Of a DNA stretch of 64,000 bases, positions 35,101 to 47,032 are shown piece by piece. Where the stretch lies: NCBI GenBank assembly GCA_020465985.1, contig JAANYP010002319.1, forward strand, positions 486,006 through 550,005, in the 5' to 3' direction. Source of the DNA: Centrapalus pauciflorus (lineage: Eukaryota; Streptophyta; Magnoliopsida; Asterales; Asteraceae). Below the pieces are notes generated by a model. The model was not told the DNA's origin. It did no database searches and was given only the letters and a program-made list of their open reading frames with translations. The number at the start of each line of letters is the position of its first letter. The first letter of the stretch is position 1. A program made the position numbers and the translations under genes.

Positions 35101-35170
35101 CTGCATAGAAGCATGACACGAAAATGATAACGTCTGGTCGTAATCTAAATCTAAATCTTTGCAAAACCAT
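32102..35170 (-). CDS. COBRA-like GPI-anchored protein, gene 2 (diverged tandem paralog)
   Basis: Six exons on the minus strand: 35170-35101, 34687-34605, 34348-33892, 33380-33233, 33121-32883 and 32403-32102. The total is 1,299 nt (432 aa), with the same intron phases as gene 1. The N terminus has a short hydrophobic run (VIIFVSCFYA). COBRA-domain blocks are present: NITITWDVVSWTPDGYV, SPGWTLGWTWEKKE, WSMVGAQANDQGDC, QQFLNCCKGGI, NFTLLGPNQGYTCSP, TCCVSMSSFYN, QHMCSVRVHWHVK, GWAFPRKIFFNGDEC, and a hydrophobic C-terminal tail. Odd points: the HCC motif of gene 1 is HSC here, and exon 5 is 39 nt shorter. It lies about 1.3 kb upstream of gene 1 in the same orientation. It is probably functional, perhaps with narrower expression, but it is evolving faster. 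Confidence 0.87.
33423..33834. mobile_element. MITE in intron 3 of COBRA-like gene 2
   Basis: Left arm GATAAATAGCAACCTACTTT and inner TTACAATTATAGCAATTTA; right arm in reverse GAAATAACGATCTACTTTG and TTACAATTATAGCAATCTA. The arms are over 50 bp long. Related in sequence style to 25976-26276. Confidence 0.7.
34735..35035. mobile_element. fold-back MITE in intron 1 of COBRA-like gene 2
   Basis: Shares long stretches with 36320-36605, such as GTGAAATTTGGCTATAAGAA against GTGAAATTTGACTATAAGAA, and CAGTTTACCA. In both copies the two halves are inverted repeats. This is a MITE family with two copies in the window. Confidence 0.65.
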
Positions 35171-35224
35171 GATTATCTTACGTTCGATCTATGTGAAACA
35201 TTCGGTTGTTTGAACTACAATTTC

Positions 35225-35233
35225 CTATAAATA
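35225..35233 (-). promoter_or_regulatory. candidate TATA box of COBRA-like gene 2
   Basis: Minus strand TATTTATAG lies about 55-60 bp upstream of the ATG at 35170, a distance that fits a short plant 5' leader. Confidence 0.45.
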
Positions 35234-35953
35234 CTTGCAAAGTCAGATAACAAGACATATTGAAGAATAATACTTGAAGAATGATAAGATACCCAAAACC
35301 ATTAATATATTATAAAGGTTTGAAATAGATACTCAAAAGTGTATGACAAAGATATTTGAAATATTATTGAATTATTGGATGTTAATATTATAAAATGGGG
35401 GTTGACATTCATAAATCTTGGAAACCTTAGTTAAAAAATGGTGTTGATTAACTTGTATTAATTAAAAATGGTGTTGACTAATTAACTAGTTCAGAAATCC
35501 TTGAGCATCATCAATCATCATCGTTGGAATGTAAAGAAGTTAAAATCCGATCGACGAATTAAAGAATGATCGATCATGACAAATGGTTTTCGTCTTACGT
35601 ATGATAGCTATTTTTGCCGATTAAAGATCTTTATTACACAATTACTTGCCATATGTCAATTAATCTTTGTATGATAGTTTATTGCATCAAGCATCTTTTG
35701 TATATAATGGTCAAGCATCTTTTGTTAACTACGTATGATAGCTATTTTTGCCAATTAAAGATCTTTATTACATAATTACTTGCCATATGTCAGTTAATCT
35801 TTGTATAATAGTTCATTGCATCAAGCATCTTTTGTATATAATGGTCAAGCATCTTTTGTTAACTACGTATGATAGCTATTTTTGCCAATTAAATTAAGAT
35901 CTTTATTACATAATTACTTGCCATATGTTAATTAATCTTTGTATAATAGTTCA

Positions 35954-38138
35954 CTAGGTTAATACCCATGTATTACATGGATTGATATAAAAAAATTATC
36001 TTATAGATTTTTAAAATTTTTTATTTTTTATTTTAGCTTGTTAATTTGAAAATTTTTATTTAAGTATTAATTATAGTTTCAATTACTTTAGGAAACAAAA
36101 ATAACAAGTTTCAAAAGTTCAAAGTAAATGATACCCATGTTACTAAAATTAATGTAATTTTTATTTTTGAAAAAGAGCGGGAAATGAAAAAGTAGGGTAT
36201 TAAGAGGATGACACGTGACAAGAATTGTTCTCATTTATTATTAACACTAGCTTATTTACCCATGTAAACATGGGTATTTTTAATAATTATTTATGTTTTT
36301 GAAAAGTTTAATATAAAATTAAGGATTATTATGAAAAAAACCAATGTGCTTTCATTTTTTTGTGTTTTCGTTCATCCAAATTATTTTTTTCAGAAAAATT
36401 TTCAAGTTAATTTTTTTCGTTTAGTGAAATTTGACTATAAGAACCATATTTTTCAGTCTTTAGAAACTTAGTTTACCACTTATAACTTGACTCTAATAGA
36501 CAAATTTCACAAAACCAAGAAAAAAATTAACTTGAAGATTTTTTGAAAAAAAAAACATGGAAAGACTAAAACACAAAAACCATGAAAACTTGTCGATTTT
36601 TTTCGTAATAAACTCTAAAATTAAATACAAATTTACTTATAAATAAACTTTTCTACTAAAAATAATTCTAAAATTAATATTGAATTATTTAAAATTTTTA
36701 TGTGTTTCCTTTATTGCATTCCATGAAATAGGAATTTTATTAATAAGAGATAAAATAGTAAATGAACATTTAATTATGGAAAAAGGCGGGAAAATGAAAG
36801 TTTAATGCGACGAGGAAGCGACATGTGTCATGAATTGTTTTCTTTTATTAATATACTAGGTTATGACCCACGTATAACGTGGATATTTTAATAAAAATTA
36901 TTTAGATGTAACAAATGTTTGTATATTTTATTACATAAAACAAAATGTTATAAAATATGTCTTTTATATAATAAAAGTTGTTATTTATGATTTTTTAAAC
37001 TTTATATTTTTAATTTAATATAGTTTAGTTGATATAAATGGATATTTTAGTTTATTATAATGTAATACAAACATATTTCATTACAAAGTAATATTTATAG
37101 ATTAAAAAATAATAGAGCGTATTTATCTTTTTAAAAATAGTAAATTGTATTTGCCTTTTTTATTTGCAGATTAAAAAATATTAGTTAGTATTTATCTTTT
37201 TAAAACCACTATATTGTGTTTATCCTTTCTTAATTATCTATACTACTATATAAAACATTAGTTTATTACTTGCATATTAGATAAATATTTTATGTATAGT
37301 TGTTTATATTAAATACATATAAACTAAGAATTAGAAAATAAAAATATTAATTTCATACAAAATAAATACTAGAATTATATTATTATTATTATTTGTTATG
37401 AACTATAATTTTTCTAGACTTCTAAATATATATGACTAAAAATACGTTTTTTTCATATTTAAACTTTCTATTATATTGTAGTTATCAATTACTAAAATAT
37501 AAAAATTTTGTTTGAATTGACTTTAAATCTTATTATATTATATGTAAATTTATAAAGATATGATTTTGATATTATGTGTTTTTCCTAGAACATATTTGGT
37601 CACGTGTGAATTGCTGATGATAACATATGACATCACGATAAATAAGTATAGGTATTCATTTATTTTTATTTATAAATAGGGTTAAAACATGTAACATTTA
37701 ATTTAAAAATAAAAAAATTGTTTTTTAAATCAATTATGTAATTCTAGATAAAACATTTTAGGTAAATTAGATGTTAAATTAGGAAGTATTTATAATTATT
37801 TAATTACATTAGTAATCTTTTATTTTCTTTATAAATCAATTATATAAGTTAATTAGAAGAGTTATTTTAGGTAAAATGGATGAGAAAACAAAAATTAGGA
37901 GCGCTGAGGGAATGACAAGTGATTGATAAAACAATTTAGTTAAATTAGGAAGTATTTCAAATCATTTAATTGTATTTTTAATCTTTTAATTTTTTTATAA
38001 ATCAATTAATAAGTTGATTGATAGAGTTATATTAGGCAAAATGGGCGTGAAAACAGAAATTAGAGGAGCTGAGAAAATGACATGTGGCACGAATTGTTTT
38101 GTTTTATTAATATATATAGATATAGATATAGATATAGA
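35954..38138 (-). mobile_element. array of three head-to-tail Helitron-like units
   Basis: On the minus strand the block starts TCTATATCTATATC and ends CTAG after a short hairpin, between host A and T. This is exactly the Helitron rule, and the empty site is visible in the neighbouring repeat units. Internal CTAG-plus-hairpin ends split it into units at 35954-36246, 36247-36855 and 36856-38138. The hairpins are CCATGTATTACATGG, CCCATGTAAACATGGG and CCACGTATAACGTGG. Each unit's other side has a similar GACACGTG/GACATGTG...AATTGTT segment. No Rep or helicase coding is seen, so all are non-autonomous. Confidence 0.75.
36320..36605. mobile_element. fold-back MITE, second copy, inside the middle Helitron unit
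   Basis: Same family as 34735-35035. Arms such as ATGAAAAAAACCAATGTGC and, reversed, ACGAAAAAAATCGACAAGT. It lies wholly inside the second Helitron-like unit, so it either inserted there or was carried with it. Confidence 0.6.
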
Positions 38139-38246
38139 TTGCATCAAGCATCTTTTGTATATAATGGTCAAGCATCTTTTGTTAACTACACTACAAGAAG
38201 GCAATAAGCAAAAAAAAAAGGTAACATACTTTGCTTTTTTTAATTA

Positions 38247-38650
38247 AGGGTTAATGTTGAAAAAACCCTATGAACTTTCATTAATTTATCGATTAAGTCG
38301 TTGTAGTTTTTTTATGAATGTTTAAGTCCCTAAACAAATTTTGTTTTATTTAAAACGATATATTTGACATGTTTAGTATGTCACTAACCGGTAAACGGTA
38401 CAGTGACCTAAACAAGAAAAAAGAAAGTTCAGTGACTTAATCGTGAAATTGGAAAAGAGAGTTGGTTTTTTTCAATAATAAACTATTCGAGTAATTAATT
38501 GTTTTACCTGTTAAGCAGGTAATAGGTTAAAAATATATAGTTTTTGAATGAGACAAACTTTGTTTAGGGACTTAAATACTCGGAAATAAAGTTCAGTGAC
38601 TTAATCGATAATTACATGAAAGTTCATGGGGTTTTTTCAATATTAACCCT
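38247..38650. mobile_element. MITE with inverted repeats of about 55 bp
   Basis: Left arm AGGGTTAATGTTGAAAAAAC, CCTATGAACTTTCAT, ATCGATTAAGTC; right arm in reverse AGGGTTAATATTGAAAAAAC, CCCATGAACTTTCAT, ATCGATTAAGTC. Target duplication not resolved. Just left, at about 38188-38200, lies an isolated CACTACAAGAAGG, like a CACTA end. Confidence 0.7.
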
Positions 38651-38904
38651 TTTGTTAATGGATAAACTTATAAAAATCTAACTAATATTTGTCTCGGAGC
38701 GAATATGTCTCTAAGCATTTTTTGAATGGGTTATGTTATCCAAAACATTATTAATTGGATGATTTTTTGTTTAATCGGACAAATCATTTTCTATTATAAA
38801 TAAAAGGGAACGATTCAGTCATTAAACTTCATGATAATGTATGATTAAATGTTATGATTACGAAATTAACTGTCAATTTATTTTTGTAAAGTTAAGGGAC
38901 TTTG

Positions 38905-40033
38905 TGTTAGGCACAAAAAGAATTCAGTCAAACCAATTATACATCTTAGGGGAAGATTATTAATCAAACATGTTTGATGCACTTGAAGGTATAATTTAAG
39001 GCATGTTAATGCCTTATTGAAACCTGATAAATGATTTGCAATATTAGTCAAAGCTGTTTACTCTGTTGCATTTGTTGCAACTAAGGCATATTGTCCAATC
39101 TGTTCTACTCTATTGAACAGGCTGGACATAAACTGTCTACGCTGCTCTAACATGTTGAGCAGTTTGGACAAATTCTAAATGCTCTGTTCTTTGTGAATAG
39201 ATGTTGTTCTTTGTGAACAAGCTAAACACTTTATGGAATATGTTTCCATGTCCTCATGTATTGTCTTGGACCAAGAGGTAAGTTTACATAGTCGAAGACA
39301 AAGTGGAAAAACAGATTCTGCTAAGACTGTCTACCATGTTCTGTTACATGAAGACAAAGTGGATATTTGAAATGGGTGACAAACCAATTCTTATATCAAA
39401 ATAGCCATAACAGAAAATGAAAGGTTTAAAGTTGACATTCCTCTTTTGGTTAAAGCCTTCTGCAACAGAGATAAAAAAGAAAAGACAAAGATTCTACAAT
39501 GTAAAGACAATACTGCTTTGTCAGAACGTGCAGAAAAATATTCTTGTCTTTTTGGAAAGACATTCCACTATCTCTATGTCCAATGAGGAAGCTTCACTGA
39601 GATTCTCAGTGAGAGTATAAAAGGAAGCTTCTAAGGAATGTGAGAAAACCAAGAGTGTGATATTCATAACGTACAAATAATTGTGTTTTCATGCATGCAA
39701 AGTCTGCTTGAATAAAACTGTAAAGTGTGTCCAAGCTGTTGTTGTTCAAGCTGTCCGTCTCTCTATCTTGTAAACAGTGAGTTCATCTTAGTGAGTGTAT
39801 CCATTGTAACTGGTCTGAGTGTGTCTTAGATTAGTAGAACATCTGTTGTATCTGTCATCTCAGCTTGAACCTTTCCGCAGTTCAAGCTTGTTTGTAATTA
39901 ACAATTGTTGATAATACATACAAACATTGAAAAAGTGTGTTGAAATTTTTAAATAGCTGTACGCACCCCTCCCCCCCCCCCCCCCCCTCCACAGCTTAGA
40001 GCAACATACTAGGGAAACCTTTTGGGACCTACA
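38905..40033 (+). repeat. 5' LTR of copia element A
   Basis: Starts TGTTAGGCACAAAAAG and ends GGGACCTACA, directly before the PBS. A C-rich run lies near 39968-39988. It contains short hairpins such as CTGTTC-N9-GAACAG at 39100-39120 and CTGCTC-N9-GAGCAG near 39142-39162. Aligns with 60459-61498 except for the last 78 bp or so, which the 3' copy lacks. Confidence 0.8.
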
Positions 40034-40035
40034 AC

Positions 40036-40047
40036 TGGTATCAGAGC
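40036..40047 (+). promoter_or_regulatory. primer-binding site of copia element A
   Basis: TGGTATCAGAGC, two bases after the LTR end; initiator-Met tRNA type. Confidence 0.85.
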
Positions 40048-40099
40048 AGTTTAGAGTGTGTGTTAACTCTAGATCTCTATCATCTCCCTATTTCCCACC

Positions 40100-42490
40100 G
40101 TGAAAAACAGTGCTGCCAACTCTTCCTCTTACTATGACAATGGCTCTATGGCAAAACCTCCCAAGTTTAATCATCAGAACTTCTCTGGCTGGAAGTGCAG
40201 AATAATGCTATATTTAGAGAATCTGTACGTACAATTACCAGAGATAGTAAGGGAAGGTCCCTATGTGCCAACCTCTGTTACTACTATCACTCCTGCTGCT
40301 GAAGGAGCTGTTCCTGAAATTAGGACCTTTGAAAAGGCTAAAGCTCAATGGTCTGATGAAGACAAAAGGTCGGTAGCTCTTGATGCAAAGGCTAGGAACA
40401 ACCTGGTTATTTCTCTTCCTGATGATGGGTTCAAACAGGTTGAGAAAATGAAGACTACAAAGGAGATGTGGGATACTTTGTGTACCATCCATGATGGTCC
40501 CACTATCACAGTGGATAACACGATCAACAATCTTGTTAGACAGAATGAACTATTCATTACAAAGCCAAAGGAGTCTCTCACTGAAACCAATACCAGGTTC
40601 ACTACTCTAATCAATTATCTCAAAGCTGTTGGGATCACCAAAGACAGTTTAACTCTGTTAAACAAATTTTTAGACATTCAGCCTGAGGAATGGAATTATT
40701 TCTAGACTATCCTCAGAAACTCAGGCACCATCAGAGGTATGGATCTTGTAAATCTGTATGGATCCTTACTAAATGAAGAACAATCAAGGCAATAGAAAAA
40801 ATGTCTTAAAGATGTCCGAAAGAGGTGTTGCCTTAGTGTCCAGCGTGAGACAACCTGCTCGTCAGGTGTGTGATGTGTTCATACAGGCTGATCAATAGGC
40901 TGATGATGAAATGGAAGAATTGTCTGAGGAAGAAGACTGTGAACATCTTACTGAATTTGATGATGAGCAAATAATTGCTATGCTTATCAGAAATTTCAAT
41001 AAGAAGAGGTTTGGTGGAAAAATGCTGCAAAAGAAGTCAGGTGCCATAAAAAAGAAAGCATTTGACAAAACTAAGGCTGAGTGCTTTAAATGTGGCAAAA
41101 CAGGCCATATAGATGCTGACTGGATGTCTAAAGTTGTTGGTTCCTCATCCAAACCATACAAGAAAAATAAAGACGATGGCTACAGGGTTAAATACCTAAT
41201 GGCCATGGCTAAGCTGAGAAAGTTGGAAGACTCAGTGGCTTCCAACAAGCAGAAGGGACTCATGGCTGAGACTTGTGACTGGGAGGAGTCTGATTCATCA
41301 TCTGATGAAGAGGACAAACAGGACTTGGCTGAAGCTGAAGCTCTCAGCAACCTGGAGAACTGGAACCCAACTATGATGTATAAGGTACAAAATTTTATGG
41401 ATTACAGTTCTGATGAAAAAGTTAAAATGTTTGAATATTTACTTATTTATTTAAAAGCTGCTACTGAGAAGCATGATGCTTTGATGTATGAGATCTCTAA
41501 GTTAAAAACTGATCTTGAAACAAAAACTAATAAACTGGACAGCTTCTATAAGTTGGAAACTGAAATTGATGAAGTAAACACGTCAACACCATTTTGTTAG
41601 AAGAAAAGAGAGAGACAGACACAAAGCATGCCAAGCTTCAAAAGATTGTTGACTCTTGGTGCCAATCAGCACAAAAAGCAAATCATTGTATCAGTCAACA
41701 GAATCCTGCTCAAATCCAAGCCTATCTTGGAGGGGATCTTGATACAGCAGCTTCAATTGTTGAGATAAATAATCTGGAAAAAGACTTATCCACTCTTGGC
41801 GAGCTTCCAAGTACTTTTATTCAAAGAGTAAATGGAAAGCTAGTCTCAACAAACAGGTTGGTCAAGCCTCAAAACACTGACAGTTTGTGTGAAAAATTCT
41901 TAAAGACTGATGATGGAATGTGTTCTCCATCAAATCAGCCTGCTAAGTGCATAACTGGTTCACACAAACAAAAGAAGGGAAAACAAGCTCAAACTGCAGC
42001 TTTGGACTCTAAAACTGTCAACAAGACAGGTTCTGGATCTAAAGCTGATGGGAAGAAACCTGTTAACCCTTTTAATGCTGAACATTTTGAGAAAAAGTTT
42101 TCAAAAGGTAAGCAACCTGCTTTCAACAGGGGTAAGTCTCATGTTGAAAGTAAATCTGCTGTGATTTCAAATAAGTTTTTAAATTATAGTGGAAAACTGG
42201 TTATAAACGAATGTAACTCTTTCAAAACCAGAAGCAGTGATTATGTTGATAGGCAACATTCATCACATCTCAATAAGGGCAAAGGCAAAGGCATTGCTCA
42301 ACCTGAGAAAGTTGGGAATAAGTTTCCCAAACATGTGGAAGGACAAAAGCCAATTAAACTTCCTATATTTGATCTCTGCCCTCCTAAAAAGAGGAAAGAA
42401 GACACAGGTAAAGCTGTTGCTATTGTGCCTTCCACTCAAACTGTTGGTCCTTCTAAAAACAGTAACAAGTTTGCTAAACTAGCTGACAAG
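40100..42490 (+). pseudogene. copia A gag, broken
   Basis: Three frames hold the pieces. 40100-40705 has the copia gag start (KPPKFNHQNFSGWKCRIMLYL), but its first codon is GTG rather than ATG. 40911-41600 has a zinc knuckle (CFKCGKTGHIDADW) whose last Cys is Trp. 41594-42496 is Lys- and Ser-rich and runs into the solo LTR. Frame changes fall near 40705 and 41590. Confidence 0.8.
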
Positions 42491-43847
42491 GTGTGAAGAC
42501 CTCCCTTATGGGGCAGTCGTCAGAGTCTAGGTCCCACATCATGCAACACGATATCAATCATAACTAAGATAGAGTAATTAAGTTGCGGAATTATAAATTA
42601 CAAGTACAAACATATTAGGATTAAGTTTAATACAGTTTACAGTTTTCAAATTAAACTTATAAAGGGTACCATCTAATCTAATTCATGTCATCATACAATC
42701 AAGATAAATCTACCCAGACCACCACATTGTCATCTTCCAATCAGTACCAAAAGGGTTTGCTGAGTAGAGGTCTATGAAAACTTTTGTCTTGATCTTGTAA
42801 GACCTAAGAACTAGGTCCAGCATGTGACTTTCCTTTATCTTTTCCTGTAAAAATGTAAATAGCAACTGTAAGCAAAGCTTAGTGAGAATATAGATTTTCA
42901 GATTTCATGCATTATCAAGCGGATCATGGGTCTAGCGTGATATATCTTGACTGCCACTACAGCCACTCATGATTGAGACATAGTAGTCATAGAGTCGGAT
43001 GATGTTCAAGCCACGCTCACGCTTAAATCGTTGGGATCAGCCACATACTGGGCTAGCTACCAGTAAATCAACATGGCGGAACATCGGAGTATCATACCAA
43101 GTTCAATAGAACTGGTGAAATAGCATGGTCTAGAACAATAGACCGTCAAGGCTAATCATCTTAAGCTGAATCGATATGTCAAAGGTGCGAGCAATAGTGA
43201 AGCATAATAATCAAAGTCATGATAGCAATAAATCTCATAGCAACATCTGAAAGGAACTGTAAATACAATGTCATGTGAAATGATAATCAAATAGCTATCA
43301 TGATACACTGGGCATCACCGAACCATGGTGAGCACAGGTCTCAATTCAGCTGATCATGTATGAATGTCAATATAATCTATCATCAACAATATGTCTCAAC
43401 CGGAAATCTCGCATGTAAAGATGAATATCTATAACTCACAGGTTCTTGTGGTCTTTATCAAGCAGATATAAAATCCACCACCTGAGTTATCTCAGGATTT
43501 ATCTTTAAATCTTTATAAATCTGATATCTGTCAATTCTTTTCAATTCTGAGACCCGCTTTCAATCTCTTTAAATCTTTATATCTATGTTCAGATTTTAAC
43601 TGAACCTGTCCAGAATTATATCATGTCATATCATTAGCTTTTAGCTTTATAAATCATTAATTCATATGATTCTGATAACTGATAACTTGTCAATCATTTT
43701 GCATTCTCTTGACTCTTTGAAATCTTAATGAGATATAAATATTAATATATCTCATATTGCTTTAATCAATCTTTCCTCATAATTTATGGATATTGAATTT
43801 ATAAAATATCATTTAGTTGTAATTTTAATTTATCAAAATAATTCATT

Positions 43848-44140
43848 CGGATCCGGTCCCAAGTTCAGACCAACCGGATTGGTCATCCGGATTCGGACCT
43901 ATCCGAAATGGGTCATCCGGACTAACATCCAAAGTCATGTCAACCGAATTGGGACATATGATCCGAAGTGAGCATCCGAATTAGGCTCATCCGGAGAAGG
44001 CATCTTATCCGAATTCATTGTAGGTCCGAAATAGCATTTCACCCGAATTGGACATCATCCGAAACATGAGGTCCGAGACATGGGATCCGAAATGGTGCAT
44101 CTCATCCTAATTCGGGTTCAATCCTAATTCGGATCCCATA
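43848..44140. repeat. dense TCCGAAT/ATCCGGA motif cluster in the solo LTR
   Basis: In about 290 bp, TCCGAA, TCCGGA, CCGGAT or ACCGAATT words occur some 20 times at irregular spacings of 12-25 bp. The surrounding LTR lacks them. Confidence 0.75.
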
Positions 44141-44679
44141 TCTTCTTAATTTCCAGAAACGTTCTTGGTGTTCTTAACTTTATTCATTCGGATTTTTCAT
44201 AATAATTCTCAAAAACCCATTCTATCAACATGCAATGTAATATATTGTTATATTATCATATTTGGGTTGTTTTTATACTATTTTCCCTATCAATAACATT
44301 ATAAATTGATCAAAATCATCCAAAATAAGCCATTTTTGTCAAGAACACTATTAATAATAAAAATTCTGGTTTTTACTCATTTTTGGATAATCTAACCACT
44401 AGTTCTTGTTTCTATCACTTTTATATACTTCATTACATGATTATCTATCAATTATATACACATGCAACATCAAATTTTCACATTTTAAATTCTTGGATTT
44501 TCGGTTTTTCATAAAACCGAACCAAACCTTGAAAAATATAGAAATTTAAGTCAAGTATTACCTTTAATTCTTGTAGATTCTTGTCCCTTGATGTTGTTTG
44601 TAACCTTTTATTGAATAAATTCTTCAATTGATTGTCAATTATGGATTTTCTTGATGATTTTTGTGAAGTTGTCGTAAGA

Positions 44680-44709
44680 TGAGAGAGAGAAGAGAGAGAG
44701 AGAGAGTTA
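44680..44709. repeat. (GA)n tract in the solo LTR
   Basis: GAGAGAGAGA with one interruption, within the AT-rich end of the LTR. Could act as a GAGA-type promoter motif of the former element. Confidence 0.7.
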
Positions 44710-44984
44710 ATTTTCTTAAATGATGTTAATGAGCATTTATGCTCATCTTTATGTTTTCTATATTAGTAATTTTGATAATATGAGCACTTAACCCCTCACA
44801 CTTTTGTTATTTACATCACTTTTAATTTTGTCATCTAACAATTTATAGCATTTACATAGTTTTTATCATATTTAATTAATTAATTTCATTACTTAATTAA
44901 TTTTACAATTCAAATAATGTAATTAAATTACATTATTGGCTCAAAATTAGATAATTAAGTTCAAGTAAAAGCTAGGTTGTTACA

Positions 44985-45416
44985 CAAGGCCAACAAGGAT
45001 ATCCCCGAATGTGTTTCTGGGAGTACTTCTTCCAAAAAGTCTAAAAAGAGAAAATGCTATAAATGTGGGAAGAAGACTCATATGACCAAAGACTGTCCTG
45101 AAACTGAGGACATAAGGCCTGCTGACACTGCTAGTTCCAACATTGCAAAAACCAGCAGTGTTGGAAGTAACATGGTCAATGAAGAGAGTATCCAAGTTGA
45201 TACAATCCAAATTGGAAATATTAGTGTAGATCTAAGTGGTCCATCAACAAATGTTGATGAAGAAGGAGAACTCATCCTTATGATGAGTTCCCCTAAAAAC
45301 TAATATTTTCCTATGACACTCTGCAGGTTAAACAACCAAGCCAGGTTTGGTACTTGGACAACGGCTGCTCATGCCATATGACAGGTTGCAAGGATTTGCT
45401 GAGTGATCAGGCCTAA
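44985..45416 (+). pseudogene. copia A gag end and protease start
   Basis: An intact CCHC knuckle (CYKCGKKTHMTKDC) near 45055-45096 is followed by the protease region WYLDNGCSCHMTG near 45351. The usual copia active site is DSG; here it is DNG. A stop follows shortly after at about 45414. Confidence 0.75.
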
Positions 45417-47024
45417 AAAAGGGCCAAAAGTCACCTTTGGTGATAATGTTCAGGGATCCATAGATAGATATGGAACCCTTCAAGCTGGTGCTGCAATATT
45501 CAAAAGAGTAGCCTATGTGTCTGGGCTAAAACACAATCTTGTTGGCATTAGTCAACTGTGTGATGATGGCTACAAGGTTAACTTTGATGAGCACCTAGGG
45601 TACATACTGGATCCCCAAGGCAAGGTTGTGTTGTGTGCACAAAGGAAGAAAGGTGTATATGTTGTGGATATGAAATCTGCTGATCCCACAACTGAAACCT
45701 GCTTTATCTCAAGGAGCAATGCAGACCTAAACTGGTTATGGCACAAAAGGCTGTCACACTTGAACTTCAAAAATATCAACAAACTCTGTAAGAAAGAGTT
45801 GGTAACAAGTTTGCCTTCTATAACTTTTGTTAAGGATAAACTCTGCACAGCTTGTGAGAAAGGCAAGCAGAGAAAAACATCTTTTAAATCCAAGCATAAT
45901 TTTTCTATTGATACTCCTCTCTTCTTAATCCATATGGACTTGTTTGGACCTGTCAGCATCCCAAGTCTAGGGGGTAGAAGATACACTCTAGTAATGGTTG
46001 ATGAGTTCTCCAGGTTTACATGGGTGATCTTCCTAAAGACCAAAGGAGAGGCTACCAGAGAGATTATTGGATTTATCAAAAAGATGGAAGTTCTAAACTC
46101 TGCTCAAGTCAAGCAGCTTATAAGTGATCATGGTACTGAATCCAGAAACAGTACTCTTAAGTACTTCTGTGAATAAAGAGGGATCTCACAAAACTTTTCA
46201 GCTGTAAGAACTCCACAATAAAATGGAGTTGCTGAAACGAGGAATAGAACTCTCATTGAAGCTGCTAGAACCATGTTGTGTGCATCAGGTTTGCATTCAT
46301 CATTTTGGGTTGAAGCTGTCAACACTACCTGCTTCACTCAAAACAGATCCTTAGTGGTGAAAAGGTTCAACAAGACTCCCTATGAGCTAATTAAAGGGAG
46401 AAGGCAAAATATAATCTATTTCCATGTGTTTGGATGTCCCTGCTTCATTCTGAATCAAAGGGATCAGGGCAAATTTTGAACCCAAAGCTGATGAAGGTGT
46501 GTTTGTTGGATATTCTGTTGTTTCTAAAGCCTACAGAGTATACAACTACAAAAGAAAGGTGATAGATGAATCTATCAATGTCACCTTTGAGGAGTCCAGG
46601 AATGCCTCCACCAAAGGTGTTCCTGAATCAGTTTCAGGAGAGTTCAGCTTTGATGATTTAATGCATTCAAATGATGAGGAAAAGGACTCAAAAGCTTCCA
46701 CTTCACCCAGAGTGGAACCTGTTAACCACAATGGTCATGATGATGATTATGTTGGTACACCCTGTGTGAATAAGTGTACTGACATGGTTAATGCACCATG
46801 TCCAGAACCAATCAATGTTGATTTCCCTGAATCCTCTACTAATATGTTCAACAATAGAGATTCATGTTCAACAGGTGAACAGGCTCAAGATAACAGTGTG
46901 TCTGAAAACCTTGAAAGTTGTTCTGCAAGACCTGATGAAGATGAAAATGATAAAGGAAAATCTTCATTTAAACATGATCCTAAGTGGATCAGGTGTCACC
47001 CCAATGATCAAATAATTAGTGACA
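45403..47024 (+). pseudogene. copia A protease end and integrase
   Basis: The frame at 45403-46176 holds the zinc region (HKRLSHLNFKNINKL, CTACEKGKQRKTSF) and the catalytic start IHMDLFGPVS, VDEFSRFTWVIF and ISDHGTESRN. A TAA after FCE ends it, another TAA replaces a codon in the QQNGVAE motif, and further frames at 46273-47035 continue to the hAT insertion. Confidence 0.8.
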
Positions 47025-47032
47025 TCAACAAC

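Larger units (their letters stand above)
35596..38186. repeat. 134-bp direct tandem repeat, three units, third split by Helitrons
   Basis: Units 35596-35729 and 35730-35863 are nearly identical (TACGTATGATAGCTATTTTT ... GGTCAAGCATCTTTTGTTAAC). The third begins at 35864, stops after GTTCA at 35953 and resumes with TTGCATCAAGC at 38139, ending about 38186. The unbroken units read GTTCATTGCATC across that point. Confidence 0.85.
42492..44984 (-). mobile_element. solo LTR, Ty3 type, in copia A gag
   Basis: A 2,493-bp non-coding block with ends TGTGAAGACC and GGTTGTTACA. It is flanked by exact 5-bp direct repeats CAAGG (42487-42491 and 44985-44989). Read on the minus strand it begins TGTAACAACC, a usual Ty3 LTR start. 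No second LTR or internal domain is present, so it is a solo LTR left after LTR-LTR recombination. It splits the copia gag at codon AAG/GTC. Confidence 0.75.

Noticed and set aside
42492..44984. Possible intron of the copia A gag or a captured gene
   Set aside because: Exact CAAGG duplications, TG...CA ends and lack of coding sequence fit a solo LTR; no gene family was recognised.
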